Positions 44,015 through 52,743 of a stretch of DNA of 64,000 nucleotides are shown piece after piece. The notes under the pieces are model-generated. The model ran no database searches, had not been told where the DNA came from, and saw nothing but the letters and a program-made list of their open reading frames with translations. Position 1 is the stretch's first letter. Each line of letters opens with the position of its first letter. Location: the NCBI RefSeq assembly GCF_002899945.2, contig NZ_PPEG02000010.1, forward strand, positions 186,001-250,000, in the 5' to 3' direction. This DNA comes from Chryseobacterium viscerum (GTDB lineage: Bacteria > Bacteroidota > Bacteroidia > Flavobacteriales > Weeksellaceae). A program made the position numbers and the translations under genes.

Positions 44015-44376
44015 TCCCTAAATATATAAAACTGCTGTTCTGCATTCCTTTCGTCATTATTATCTGCTATTCGGTGTATCTGTGTACGGTATACAGTTCC
44101 ATCCCTGACGTCATCCCCATTCACGGCTATGGAAATATGAAAGATAACTATGGAAGTAAAATATTTGTTGTGTTCCCGGTACTCATGAATCTGGCCGTTC
44201 TGATATTTATCTGGTTGATTATAAGAAGACCGGATAAGATAAAATTTACTTTCGAAATAAAAGAAAACGAAAGAGAAAAAATATACCATATAACACAGCT
44301 GGCCCTGGTAATTATTGCGATATTTGTTACCATTATGATGACGCCATTAGCATTTTCTGATATTGTTTATAAATAA
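44011..44376 (+). CDS. DUF1648 membrane protein
   Basis: The 121-residue protein has three likely membrane helices (about 8-30, 50-70 and 90-112) and the segment IPDVIPIHGYGNMKDNYGSK, which matches DUF1648 (SdpI-type N-terminal module). Its ATG overlaps the stop of the C45 gene by four bases. Function in the cluster is unknown. Confidence 0.75.
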   Translation: MIPKYIKLLFCIPFVIIICYSVYLCTVYSSIPDVIPIHGYGNMKDNYGSKIFVVFPVLMNLAVLIFIWLIIRRPDKIKFTFEIKENEREKIYHITQLALVIIAIFVTIMMTPLAFSDIVYK

Positions 44377-44382
44377 TTGATT

Positions 44383-45636
44383 ATGAAAAAACTTTTAACC
44401 CTTTTCCTTACCACATGGTTTCTATTATCATTTTCTCAGGACAGAAAAGAAATAGGAAAAACCTTCATCAAAACGCTATTAGTCGATAAAAACATAGAAA
44501 AAGCACATTCTTATTTTGATCCTTCTATAGCGGGGCAGATCCCGGTAGATCAACTTAAAGCCATCACAGAACAACTTCAGGGACAGATTGGAAGTTTTAA
44601 AAACATTCTTGAAGTGAACAACGAAGGAAATATTTACTATTACTATACTGAATTTGAAAAGACCAAGCTGGATGTTCAGCTTACCTTTGGGGATAACAAT
44701 AAAATGCTGGGCTTTTTTTTAGTTCCTCACAAAACAGTTGAAAAGCCGGACGAAAAAACTACCTTAAAAATAAAAAGTGATGCCATTGAATTGGAAGGAA
44801 CACTGCTGCTCCCTCCATCGAATGGCAAAAAGAAACTGGTTATTTTTGTTCATGGCTCCGGACCTCATGACAGGGATGAAATGATTGGAGAAAACAAACC
44901 CTTCAAAGATATTGCAGAATACCTTCTCAACAACGGAATTGCTTCTTACCGATATGATAAAAGAACCTATTCTTACCCTGAAACATTCACCGAGAAATCT
45001 ACTGTAGAAGAAGAGACCATTAGTGATGCAGTAAACGCGGCTTTGTATTTTAAAAATAACACAGACTATAAAGGATATCAGATCATTATCCTGGGACACA
45101 GTCAGGGAGCTTATATGATGCCTAAAATTGCAGAAAGGGCTCAGGTTTCAAAATATGTTTTTATGGCTGGTAATGCAAGACCACTACAGGATCTCCTGGT
45201 GGAACAGTATGAATATCTTCATTCTTTAGATGCGGCTAAAGTTCCTGCTGAAGCTGTTCAGGAGGTAAAAAAACAGGTTGCATTTTTAAACTCATCTCAA
45301 TTCAACCTAAATTCACCGGCATCAGAACTTCCTTTGGGGCAATCTGCAGCGTATTGGAAGTATTTAAAAGACTATAACCAGCTTAATGAGGTTAAAAAAA
45401 TAAAAGCTCCGATGTTTTTTGCACAGGGTGGAAGAGATTATCAGGTAACGGAGAAGGATTTTAACCTTTGGAAAGAAACATTGAAAAATGATAAAACAGC
45501 TGAATTTAAATTCTACCCAACATTAAGCCATTTATTCATAACTGGTTCCGGAAAACCATCACCAAAAGATTATGAAACAAAAGGAAAGGTTGATGAACAG
45601 TTTTTAAAAGATCTTACCCAGTTTATTCTGAAATAA
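44383..45636 (+). CDS. Secreted alpha/beta hydrolase with DUF3887
   Basis: The ATG at 44383 gives a signal peptide (MKKLLTLFLTTWFLLSFS); a TTG two codons earlier is not needed. An N-terminal DUF3887 domain (about residues 20-110, IEKAHSYFDPSIAGQIPVDQ) precedes the hydrolase, with nucleophile motif GHSQG and FVHGSGPHDRDE as the oxyanion region. The catalytic His is in LSHLF near the end. Possible role: ester cleavage in the periplasm. It is the last gene of the plus-strand half. Confidence 0.85.
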   Translation: MKKLLTLFLTTWFLLSFSQDRKEIGKTFIKTLLVDKNIEKAHSYFDPSIAGQIPVDQLKAITEQLQGQIGSFKNILEVNNEGNIYYYYTEFEKTKLDVQLTFGDNNKMLGFFLVPHKTVEKPDEKTTLKIKSDAIELEGTLLLPPSNGKKKLVIFVHGSGPHDRDEMIGENKPFKDIAEYLLNNGIASYRYDKRTYSYPETFTEKSTVEEETISDAVNAALYFKNNTDYKGYQIIILGHSQGAYMMPKIAERAQVSKYVFMAGNARPLQDLLVEQYEYLHSLDAAKVPAEAVQEVKKQVAFLNSSQFNLNSPASELPLGQSAAYWKYLKDYNQLNEVKKIKAPMFFAQGGRDYQVTEKDFNLWKETLKNDKTAEFKFYPTLSHLFITGSGKPSPKDYETKGKVDEQFLKDLTQFILK

Positions 45637-45662
45637 TTCTCATTCTTTTTTTTGCGAAGTTG

Positions 45663-45708
45663 ATACCAAATGAAATATTTCGTTTGGTATAATTTATTTT
45701 TTTTAAAT
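45663..45708 (+). terminator. Terminator after the alpha/beta hydrolase gene
   Basis: ATACCAAA (45663-45670) pairs with TTTGGTAT (45683-45690), with further GAAAT/ATTTC pairing inside, followed by a T-rich stretch. Confidence 0.65.
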
Positions 45709-45793
45709 AAATATTATTCAATTGTGTAACATTTTAGATTATTCCCTACTAACTGAAATATTCATGTATTAATATTATTTAAAAGTAATCTAA

Positions 45794-48430
45794 ATGAAAA
45801 AAATTCGACTTAGTGTTAAACTGTTGTTGTTTTGTTCCCTTTTCGGTGCAGGTATAGTATCTGCTCAAAAATATGAACAAACAATTAAGAACTACGTTAA
45901 TTCCGCTCAGGGATCATTTCAGAGAGTTAATCCGGAACTGAAAGCATTTAAAATTATTAATGTAGACCATTCAAATAGCTTAAATGGAGAGGTTGTAGGG
46001 ATACAGCAAACAATTAATGGGATTCCGGTTTTTGGAAGTTCTGCCAATGTTTTAATCAGAGATGGTAAAGTTTTAAACTTTGCAGATTCCTTTATTAAGA
46101 ACTATCCTTCTGCCATTAAAGGAAAAGAAACTGGTAGAAAAGAGGCTTTAGTAGCAAGTACAATTCAAAAACTGAACGGATTGCCTTTTGTAAAGAATAT
46201 CGACGGGAAAGGACATCCAATACCAGTTAATGCTGTCTATTTTGCAAAAGGAGGAGAATTGATATTGGGGTATCAGTTCTATGTTGAAGAAAAAGGAACG
46301 GGTAATGTATGGAACACTATCGTTAGTACAGATGATGGTACTATTTTGTATCAGGAAAACACAACACTCTCTTGTAGTTTCCATGATGAAGCCTATGATC
46401 ATCACTCCGGATCGGTTGTACAAAATATTCCAAGCTCTTTACCCGCAAATATAGCCGCTGCAAACCTACAGAATCCCACAAATTTTGTTTTAGGACCTGA
46501 TAATGCTTCTTATAACGTATTTGCATTCCCTACGGAAGCGCCTACATTTGGTGCAAGAACATTGCTTACAAATCCATGGGATTTGACGGCTTCACCGGAA
46601 GGCTGGCATTCTGACGGGACCAATCATTACACAATAACAAGGGGAAATAATGCATTTGCCTATACAGATGAGAATGCTACCGATACACCACAATTTTCTC
46701 CTGATGGTGGTGCAGGCAGAGCCTTTGATTTTCCTTTAGATTTAGCCGCAGCACAGACAACTTATACTTCTGCAGCAGTAACCAATTTATTCTACACAAC
46801 GAATAAAATGCATGATGTGTTTTATAAATTCGGATTTACAGAATCTGCAAGAAATTATCAGACCAACAATTTTGGAAACGGTGGAACGGGTAATGATCCT
46901 GTTCTGGCTGAATCAAGAGATGGAAGCGGGCTTAACAATGCTAACTTTAATCCGGGTGTTGACGGAACAAGCGGAAGAATGCAGATGTTTCTTTTCGTTC
47001 CTAACGGAGCACGTTACCTCTATTATAATGCACCATCAAATTATGTTGCAAGAATACCTGCAACTGCAACCGCCAATTTTGGGCCGTCAATTATTGGGAA
47101 TCCTCCTGTAACGGGAGACCTGGCTCTTCCAATACCGGCAGATGCATGTACCGCAGTTGCTGCGGGCAGCCTTACAGGAAAAATCGCTGTAGTAACCGCA
47201 GCTACGTGTGGTTTTGCTGTTAAAACAAAGAATTTGCAAAATGCTGGTGCCATTGGCGTTATACAATACCATCCGGCAAGTGATACACCAGTAGGAATGG
47301 GAGGTACGGATGCTACTATTACTATTCCCACAGTGATGGTAGGAAAATCAGAAGGTGAATTCTTAGTGAATGATTTGACCAATGGTATTGTAGGAAATGC
47401 TTCATTGAAAACAGATGCCGTTTATAAAGATGCAAGTTTGGACAATGGAATTATCAGCCATGAATATGGACACGGAATTTCTAACCGTCTTACAGGAACC
47501 GGCAGTTCTTGTTTGTCATATACTACATCGAATGAGCAAATGGGAGAAGGATGGTCTGATTTCTTTGCATTGATGATGACAACAAGGCCTGGAGATACCT
47601 CTTCCATTGCGAGAGGAATTGGGACCTTCACTTCAGGAGAAGCAACAACTGGTGCAGGGATAAGACCATCGAGATATTCACCTGATTTTGCAGTTAATGA
47701 CTATACTTATGGACGTACTAACGGGATGAAGGTGAACAGCAGTATTTTTGGGATTGGGATTACCGTACCGGATGTTCACAGTATTGGGTTTATCTGGGCA
47801 ACAATGCTGTGGGATCTTAACTGGAAATATGTAGATAAGTATGGATACAACAGCAACGTCTTAGCAGATCCAAACAGCGGAAGTGCAAAAGTGTTGCAGC
47901 TGGTAATGGATGCACTCAAGCTGCAGCCATGTAATCCTACATTTGTACAGGGAAGAGATGCAATTTTGGCTGCTGACCAGGCATCTACAGGAGGACAAAA
48001 TAAGTGTATGATCTGGACTACGTTCGCCAAAAGAGGACTCGGTGTCAACGCTGCGTCAGGAGGACTTAGCGGATTATATATTGGAGCTAACAATGCCGCC
48101 CCGGATTTAAGTGATCAGGTGGAAGATTTTACAGTTCCTGCAGAATGTTTGGCATTAGCGGTAAAAGAAGTCAATAATTCTAAAGGAATATCAATTTATC
48201 CAAACCCTGTAAGAAATGAATTCACGATAAAAACTCCTTCTGATGCCAACCTATCAGGAATTACCACGGTTTCTATTTTTGATTTTACAGGAAAACTGAT
48301 CTCCAAAGAAAGTATCAATCTTAACAAACAGAATACAATCAGCGCAGAAAAACTAATCAATGGTGCTTATATTGTGAAAGTGAGCAATGACTCAATTGAT
48401 TATTCTCAAAAGATTATCGTTTCTAAATAG
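45794..48430 (+). CDS. Fungalysin-type M36 metalloprotease with PA domain and type IX secretion tail
   Basis: The 878-residue protein has a signal peptide, an FTP propeptide region (about 30-200, GIPVFGSSANVLIRDGKVLN), an M36 catalytic domain with zinc motif HEYGH (556-560), a PA domain inserted before it (about 430-540, TGKIAVVTAATCGFAV) and a C-terminal Por sorting domain (about 800-878, ISIYPNPVRNEFTI and ending YSQKIIVSK). It would be exported by the type IX system and bound to the surface or released. It stands alone between two converging halves of the pigment cluster. Confidence 0.93.
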   Translation: MKKIRLSVKLLLFCSLFGAGIVSAQKYEQTIKNYVNSAQGSFQRVNPELKAFKIINVDHSNSLNGEVVGIQQTINGIPVFGSSANVLIRDGKVLNFADSFIKNYPSAIKGKETGRKEALVASTIQKLNGLPFVKNIDGKGHPIPVNAVYFAKGGELILGYQFYVEEKGTGNVWNTIVSTDDGTILYQENTTLSCSFHDEAYDHHSGSVVQNIPSSLPANIAAANLQNPTNFVLGPDNASYNVFAFPTEAPTFGARTLLTNPWDLTASPEGWHSDGTNHYTITRGNNAFAYTDENATDTPQFSPDGGAGRAFDFPLDLAAAQTTYTSAAVTNLFYTTNKMHDVFYKFGFTESARNYQTNNFGNGGTGNDPVLAESRDGSGLNNANFNPGVDGTSGRMQMFLFVPNGARYLYYNAPSNYVARIPATATANFGPSIIGNPPVTGDLALPIPADACTAVAAGSLTGKIAVVTAATCGFAVKTKNLQNAGAIGVIQYHPASDTPVGMGGTDATITIPTVMVGKSEGEFLVNDLTNGIVGNASLKTDAVYKDASLDNGIISHEYGHGISNRLTGTGSSCLSYTTSNEQMGEGWSDFFALMMTTRPGDTSSIARGIGTFTSGEATTGAGIRPSRYSPDFAVNDYTYGRTNGMKVNSSIFGIGITVPDVHSIGFIWATMLWDLNWKYVDKYGYNSNVLADPNSGSAKVLQLVMDALKLQPCNPTFVQGRDAILAADQASTGGQNKCMIWTTFAKRGLGVNAASGGLSGLYIGANNAAPDLSDQVEDFTVPAECLALAVKEVNNSKGISIYPNPVRNEFTIKTPSDANLSGITTVSIFDFTGKLISKESINLNKQNTISAEKLINGAYIVKVSNDSIDYSQKIIVSK

Positions 48431-48455
48431 GAAATTATAATAACTAATTGTGTTG

Positions 48456-48484
48456 AGCCTGGAATTTTATTCCGGGCTTTTTTA
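48456..48484 (+). terminator. Terminator after the M36 protease gene
   Basis: AGCCTGGAAT (48456-48465) pairs with ATTCCGGGCT (48469-48478) with one G-U pair and a run of T residues. Confidence 0.85.
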
Positions 48485-49654
48485 ATTGTTTTCCGGACTT
48501 ACTTTATTCAAAAACAAAAAGACAGCTACTCCAGACAAAGCAGAAAGTGTAGTACTTAAAATAAAACTGCCAATGATATATTGCAGCAGATTGTTTTTGA
48601 TCAGTTCAAAATTTAAATCCTGGCTTAGAATATCGCTGTCACCACCTACAAATGGGGCTCCGAGAAATAGAGAAGCAGCAATGATAAAAGGAATAAAAGG
48701 AGGAAGGCTCACATTGGAAGCTACAAAGGCAAGTACTTTATTGAGCTTAAAGAGCACCGATAAGCTGATGACTAAAAGCGTCTGGAATCCCCAGAAAGGA
48801 GAAAACCCGATAAAGACTCCCAATGCTATGGAAAATGCTTTTGTACGGTTGCTTCCGTCACTTTCTAAGACATCTTCCTGGATGAATTTTTTAAAGCTTT
48901 TTTTTTTGAAATTATTCACGAAGTTTCTCGGAATAATATAAAGCAAAGTGATCGTTACCAGAATTGTATTCAGAATGCTGATCCTTGTAAAATCTTTGAA
49001 AGGCCTGAAATGCGAAACACGTTCTGCCGGATCATACAAAACTTTGATTGGGATGTTTTTTACCGGAACATGCCTCCATGCTGTTCTTACAATGATTTCG
49101 ATCTCAAACTCAAACTTAGGAGTAAAATATTTCTTTGGAATTTTATGTAAAGGATAAAGCCTATAGCCAGACTGCGTATCTTCCAGCTTGATGCCGGTTT
49201 CAAACCAGAACCAAAAATTAGAAAACCTGTTTCCGAAACTGCTTTTTTTAGGAATGCCGTCCTGAGACATATTTCTGTTTCCGATCAGAAGAACTTCCTC
49301 TTTTTCCTGAAGAAGAGCATCTACAAATACCGGAATGTCATCCGGATAATGCTGTCCGTCTGAATCTATTGTAATGGCATAATCATACCCAGATTCCTTT
49401 GCTTTTCTAAAACCTGTTTTAAGACCATTTCCTTTCCCTTTGTTCTCCGGTAAGGATATGACTGTGATCTGAGGGTATTGAGCAAGAATCTGAGGGGTAG
49501 AATCTGTGGAACCATCATTGACCACAATAATACTTTCGGTGTAGTTGATAACACCGTCAATAACCCTCTTCAGGGTTTTTTCATTATTGTAGGTAGGTAT
49601 TAAAACGCATATCTTCTTTTCAGAAATTGCATTTTGTACTTCAGCAAGGGACAT
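48482..49654 (-). CDS. Glycosyltransferase 2 fused to DUF2062 membrane domain
   Basis: The 390-residue protein has a GT2 domain (about 14-240) with VNDGSTDSTP and the metal-binding DSDGQH, as in dolichol-phosphate-mannose-type enzymes. The C-terminal part (about 255-385) is a DUF2062 membrane region with several helices (GVFIGFSPFWGFQTLLVI). It may glycosylate a lipid carrier or the pigment. It is the last gene of the minus-strand half. Confidence 0.88.
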   Translation of the reverse strand: MSLAEVQNAISEKKICVLIPTYNNEKTLKRVIDGVINYTESIIVVNDGSTDSTPQILAQYPQITVISLPENKGKGNGLKTGFRKAKESGYDYAITIDSDGQHYPDDIPVFVDALLQEKEEVLLIGNRNMSQDGIPKKSSFGNRFSNFWFWFETGIKLEDTQSGYRLYPLHKIPKKYFTPKFEFEIEIIVRTAWRHVPVKNIPIKVLYDPAERVSHFRPFKDFTRISILNTILVTITLLYIIPRNFVNNFKKKSFKKFIQEDVLESDGSNRTKAFSIALGVFIGFSPFWGFQTLLVISLSVLFKLNKVLAFVASNVSLPPFIPFIIAASLFLGAPFVGGDSDILSQDLNFELIKNNLLQYIIGSFILSTTLSALSGVAVFLFLNKVSPENN

Positions 49655-49658
49655 TCTT

Positions 49659-50135
49659 TTATTTTAAAGTGGCTCTTTCCGTCTCTGTAATAGTTTTAGA
49701 CTGCATAGCAAACCTTTTGATATAACCTTTTAATGCGGTATTCTGTTTGCTGTAATTACTTAATAGGAATGCTTTGTCATCTTTCAGACTTCCGCGGTAT
49801 CCTACAATTTTAGGGATATTTTCCTGAACACTTAATCTGATCAGACGAAGTTCAGCATTGCTTGGGTTGCTTTTGATAACCCCTTCAAGACTTGTAGCTC
49901 CTGTTTTTACCAGTGATTTTCTGTTGCTTTTGGCAATTTTAGCTTCCATAATCTTCGCCGCGGCTTTATATCCAAGAGTTACTGCATCAGAACCAGACTG
50001 TTTTTCCGCCGTTTCAATGAAGGTCGCTGTATTGGTATTGGATTCGTTGGCTTTAGCGTAGCTGTTTCTCAGTGTTTCAAGATCAGACTGAAAGAAAAAA
50101 ATAAATGCTGTTACGAATGATAAGATAAGTTTCAT
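49659..50135 (-). CDS. Secreted small protein of the flexirubin cluster
   Basis: The 158-residue protein has a signal peptide (MKLILSFVTAFIFFFQS) and a helical, Ala/Lys-rich body (YKAAAKIMEAKIAKSNRKSL). No domain is recognised. Its start overlaps the stop of the dehydratase gene by four bases, and it is four bases from the GT2 gene, so it clearly belongs to the operon. Confidence 0.65.
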   Translation of the reverse strand: MKLILSFVTAFIFFFQSDLETLRNSYAKANESNTNTATFIETAEKQSGSDAVTLGYKAAAKIMEAKIAKSNRKSLVKTGATSLEGVIKSNPSNAELRLIRLSVQENIPKIVGYRGSLKDDKAFLLSNYSKQNTALKGYIKRFAMQSKTITETERATLK

Positions 50136-50512
50136 GACGGTATTTTTTTATAGCTTACAGACAATTTCAATGCAATAGTCTCGCCAAAAGAAGTTATATT
50201 TTTTACTTTAACATCCTCTTCATTTTTGTTAATATCCAGCTGAAGATGTAAATCCGGAGTCTCAAAAGGATTGATGATCGCCATGAACTTTACATTCGAT
50301 GCTGTTTTTAAGAATAATTTCGAACTTGTAAATTCCTCAGTAAGTTCTTTGATGATCTGCATCATGCAAACACCGGGCGTTACCGGATTTCCTGGGAAAT
50401 GGCCCTTGAAAATATCATGATCTTTATTGAGGTTGATGTAGGCAGTAAACTTTCCGTCTTCTGTCTTCTCGTATGATGTTAACGTATAAAAGTCTGTAAG
50501 AATGGTTTGCAT
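50132..50512 (-). CDS. 3-hydroxyacyl-ACP dehydratase, hotdog fold (FabZ-like)
   Basis: The 126-residue protein has the dehydratase motif FKGHFPGNPVTPGVCM with catalytic His38. It would remove water from 3-hydroxyacyl-ACP to create the trans double bonds of the aryl polyene. The first of three hotdog proteins in this half, and the only one with the full FabZ-like HFPGxPVxPGV pattern. It overlaps the next gene by four bases. Confidence 0.86.
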   Translation of the reverse strand: MQTILTDFYTLTSYEKTEDGKFTAYINLNKDHDIFKGHFPGNPVTPGVCMMQIIKELTEEFTSSKLFLKTASNVKFMAIINPFETPDLHLQLDINKNEEDVKVKNITSFGETIALKLSVSYKKIPS

Positions 50513-50596
50513 GATCTTATTTTTTAAGATTAAATGTACAATACACTTCAGTTTGAAAATAACACTCGTATGTTGTACCGTTTTTCCTGTTGGAAA

Positions 50597-51232
50597 TTAT
50601 TCCGTTTCGGTTATTTGAAATAGTTTTATATTGATCTTAAAATCTTTGTGCTGTAGATGTAAGCTATCCGCGAAGATATGCTTTTTTGCATCAAAAGTAA
50701 AATCGATTTTTTCCTTATTATTTTTCGTGTAAATGATCTGTTTCAGTAAATTGTTTTCCTTATTGAAGAATAAATAATAGCTTTTATTCTCCATTTTTGA
50801 AAGATAAATTTTAGCATTGTCATTCTCAAAACTTTCGCTCACCGGATACTGTCTTTTCAGAAGCTGCTGGAAATCATTCTTCAGAAAATTGATGACAATT
50901 TTTTTATCCAGATCAGGAAGAACATAATTCAGTTTGAAGTCATTTTCAGAAACCTCAAAATCAATCAGTTTATTCCCAAAATCTGAAGTTAAAGCGACAC
51001 GATGTGTTGTTTCATTCAGTTTTTTGATGATCAGAATACCGCTCACATGGTTTTTATAAATATCCATCTGGCATTTGTATACATAATCTTCGCCGGTAGA
51101 GAAATATAAATTTTCTACCATTTTTTCAGAGGTAGAAACCGGCATGACACCAGTCAGCTGATAGCTTTTACAGGAAACAGCCAGAATCAGGATAAGGCTA
51201 TAAAGTAAACTCTGACGCAGGAATTGAAGCAT
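50597..51232 (-). CDS. Lipoprotein, possible LolB-like partner of LolA
   Basis: The ATG at 51232 (MLQFLRQSLLYSLILILAVSCK) gives a lipobox Cys21; a longer frame starts at 51256. The remaining part is beta-rich (DIYKNHVSGILIIKKL, KDFKINIKLFQI), reminiscent of a LolB/DUF4292-type half barrel that accepts lipids. It overlaps the LolA gene by about 35 bases. The LolB analogy is an inference from fold pattern and context. Confidence 0.65.
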   Translation of the reverse strand: MLQFLRQSLLYSLILILAVSCKSYQLTGVMPVSTSEKMVENLYFSTGEDYVYKCQMDIYKNHVSGILIIKKLNETTHRVALTSDFGNKLIDFEVSENDFKLNYVLPDLDKKIVINFLKNDFQQLLKRQYPVSESFENDNAKIYLSKMENKSYYLFFNKENNLLKQIIYTKNNKEKIDFTFDAKKHIFADSLHLQHKDFKINIKLFQITETE

Positions 51233-51824
51233 TGATCTTGGTATTTTTGAAAACAATATTGGTAGTATCTCCGGATGCCTCGGTCATATTAACCTGGGAA
51301 ACCGTCGACTGATTCTTTGGGAAATACAGTTCGATCTGTTTGATATATTTCAATAGCTGAGAGGTTTTAGGAATAAACTTCGCGACATTGTAATTTCCGT
51401 TCTTAAAATACGTTACCGTAAATTCAGGATCATTGAACATCGTTCCATTTGAGCTTCCTACAATCAGCTTATTGATTTTTTCAAATGTTTTGCTCTTGGC
51501 ATCTACAGACGATTTTTTCCCCTGATCATTGATGAAGATTTTATTGCTTTTAAAAACAATACTGTACTGATAAGGCTTGGTATACTTCCAGCTCAGCATA
51601 TTGGGAGTCTGCAATGACATTCTTCCATAGGTAACAATGCTTTTATCCAGAAAGTCCATCTTTTTGGTCTGGGTAAAATCACTCTGTAAAGTTTTGATCT
51701 CCTTCGTATCAGAAGAAACCTTCGATACAAATGCTTTGGCCTCAGCTCCTGACATGGGCGTATTTTGGGCCAAAAAGAATCCTGAGATCAGTAAGAATGC
51801 TCCGAGAGCTATATTTTTAATCAT
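51198..51824 (-). CDS. LolA-like periplasmic carrier
   Basis: The 208-residue protein has a signal peptide (MIKNIALGAFLLISGFFLAQ) and the LolA pattern LQSDFTQTKKMDFLDKSIVT followed by GRMSLQTPNMLSWKYTKPYQ. LolA-family proteins carry lipoproteins or other lipids across the periplasm. In this cluster, as in aryl polyene clusters with LolA-like members, it probably moves the pigment to the outer membrane. It overlaps the deacetylase gene by eight bases. Confidence 0.86.
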   Translation of the reverse strand: MIKNIALGAFLLISGFFLAQNTPMSGAEAKAFVSKVSSDTKEIKTLQSDFTQTKKMDFLDKSIVTYGRMSLQTPNMLSWKYTKPYQYSIVFKSNKIFINDQGKKSSVDAKSKTFEKINKLIVGSSNGTMFNDPEFTVTYFKNGNYNVAKFIPKTSQLLKYIKQIELYFPKNQSTVSQVNMTEASGDTTNIVFKNTKINASIPASEFTL

Positions 51825-52572
51825 TTTTCTTTGAATTTATAACTGTATCAACAGTAAAGGTTGAATATTTTTTATCCTTCAAAAATACTAATAAATCTGC
51901 CAGAACACGATAGGTCTTTTCAGAGGTATCATGAAGGAGAATAATACTCCCTTTTTTCAAACCTTTGGTAACTCTGCTGTAGATTTTCTTTTCATCATCA
52001 ATGATGGTGTCTAAAGACCGGACATTCCATCCGACACTTGTTTTATGGGTCCTTTTGATCGCTTTGGCAATATTGGGATTCGTTACCCCAAAAGGAGGTC
52101 TGTAAAGATGGGTTTTTATATTTCCCGTATTTTTCATGACTTCATCACACTTTTCAATCTCCTCAATCATTTTTGAAGTGGATAAAAAACCAGTAGAATT
52201 GGAATGTGATAAGGTATGATTTCCGATAGTATGACCTTCTGCAATGATTCTCTGAAAGGTTTCAGGATATTTTTCAATCTGTTTCCCGATACAAAAAAAG
52301 GTTGCTTTTACCTGATGTTCCTTAAGTAAGTCTAAAAATTTCGGAGTAAACTCAGTAGGGCCATCATCAAAAGTAAGAGCTACTTCTTTGATTCTGGTGC
52401 GTTTATGAGTAATGCTGTTGACGAAATATCCCAGTTCAATATCAAATGAACCCCAGACTACGACCGCAGAAAAAGCAAAAAAACAAAACAGATATACCCA
52501 AAAGCTTCCATGAAACGCATAAATAAAAACGTTGCAGAAAAGATAGAACAGGATGAAGGGATAATGTTTCAT
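51817..52572 (-). CDS. Polysaccharide deacetylase (NodB) family protein
   Basis: The 251-residue protein has one N-terminal membrane region (residues 5-40) and the NodB motifs TFDDGP (MT1), HTLSH (MT2) and RPPFG (MT3), with the C-terminal LLHDTSE. Metal-binding residues are Asp in TFDDG and His in HTLSH. It would act in the envelope. In a pigment cluster the substrate may not be a sugar polymer and could be an acyl or acetyl ester. It overlaps LolA by eight bases. Confidence 0.87.
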   Translation of the reverse strand: MKHYPFILFYLFCNVFIYAFHGSFWVYLFCFFAFSAVVVWGSFDIELGYFVNSITHKRTRIKEVALTFDDGPTEFTPKFLDLLKEHQVKATFFCIGKQIEKYPETFQRIIAEGHTIGNHTLSHSNSTGFLSTSKMIEEIEKCDEVMKNTGNIKTHLYRPPFGVTNPNIAKAIKRTHKTSVGWNVRSLDTIIDDEKKIYSRVTKGLKKGSIILLHDTSEKTYRVLADLLVFLKDKKYSTFTVDTVINSKKND

Positions 52573-52618
52573 TGCTGAATACTTTTATATTGTTAAACTT
52601 TCTGGATGTATAGCCATT

Positions 52619-52697
52619 TTGTCATTCTGAAGATAACGAAGCGAAATGAAGAATCTATCATGTAAAAGTAGAGATTATTCCTTCATCAGAATGACAA
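52619..52697. repeat. Imperfect inverted-repeat element
   Basis: TTGTCATTCTGA (52619-52630) and TCAGAATGACAA (52686-52697) are perfect complements, with GAATCT/AGAT arms inside. It lies between the KS-CLF genes and the deacetylase gene. This resembles intergenic repeat elements seen in Bacteroidota, but only one copy is present in the window. Confidence 0.55.
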
Positions 52698-52743
52698 CAA
52701 TACTGTTTTAATTGTAGGGTAAGCGCTATTGACTTTTTGCCAA

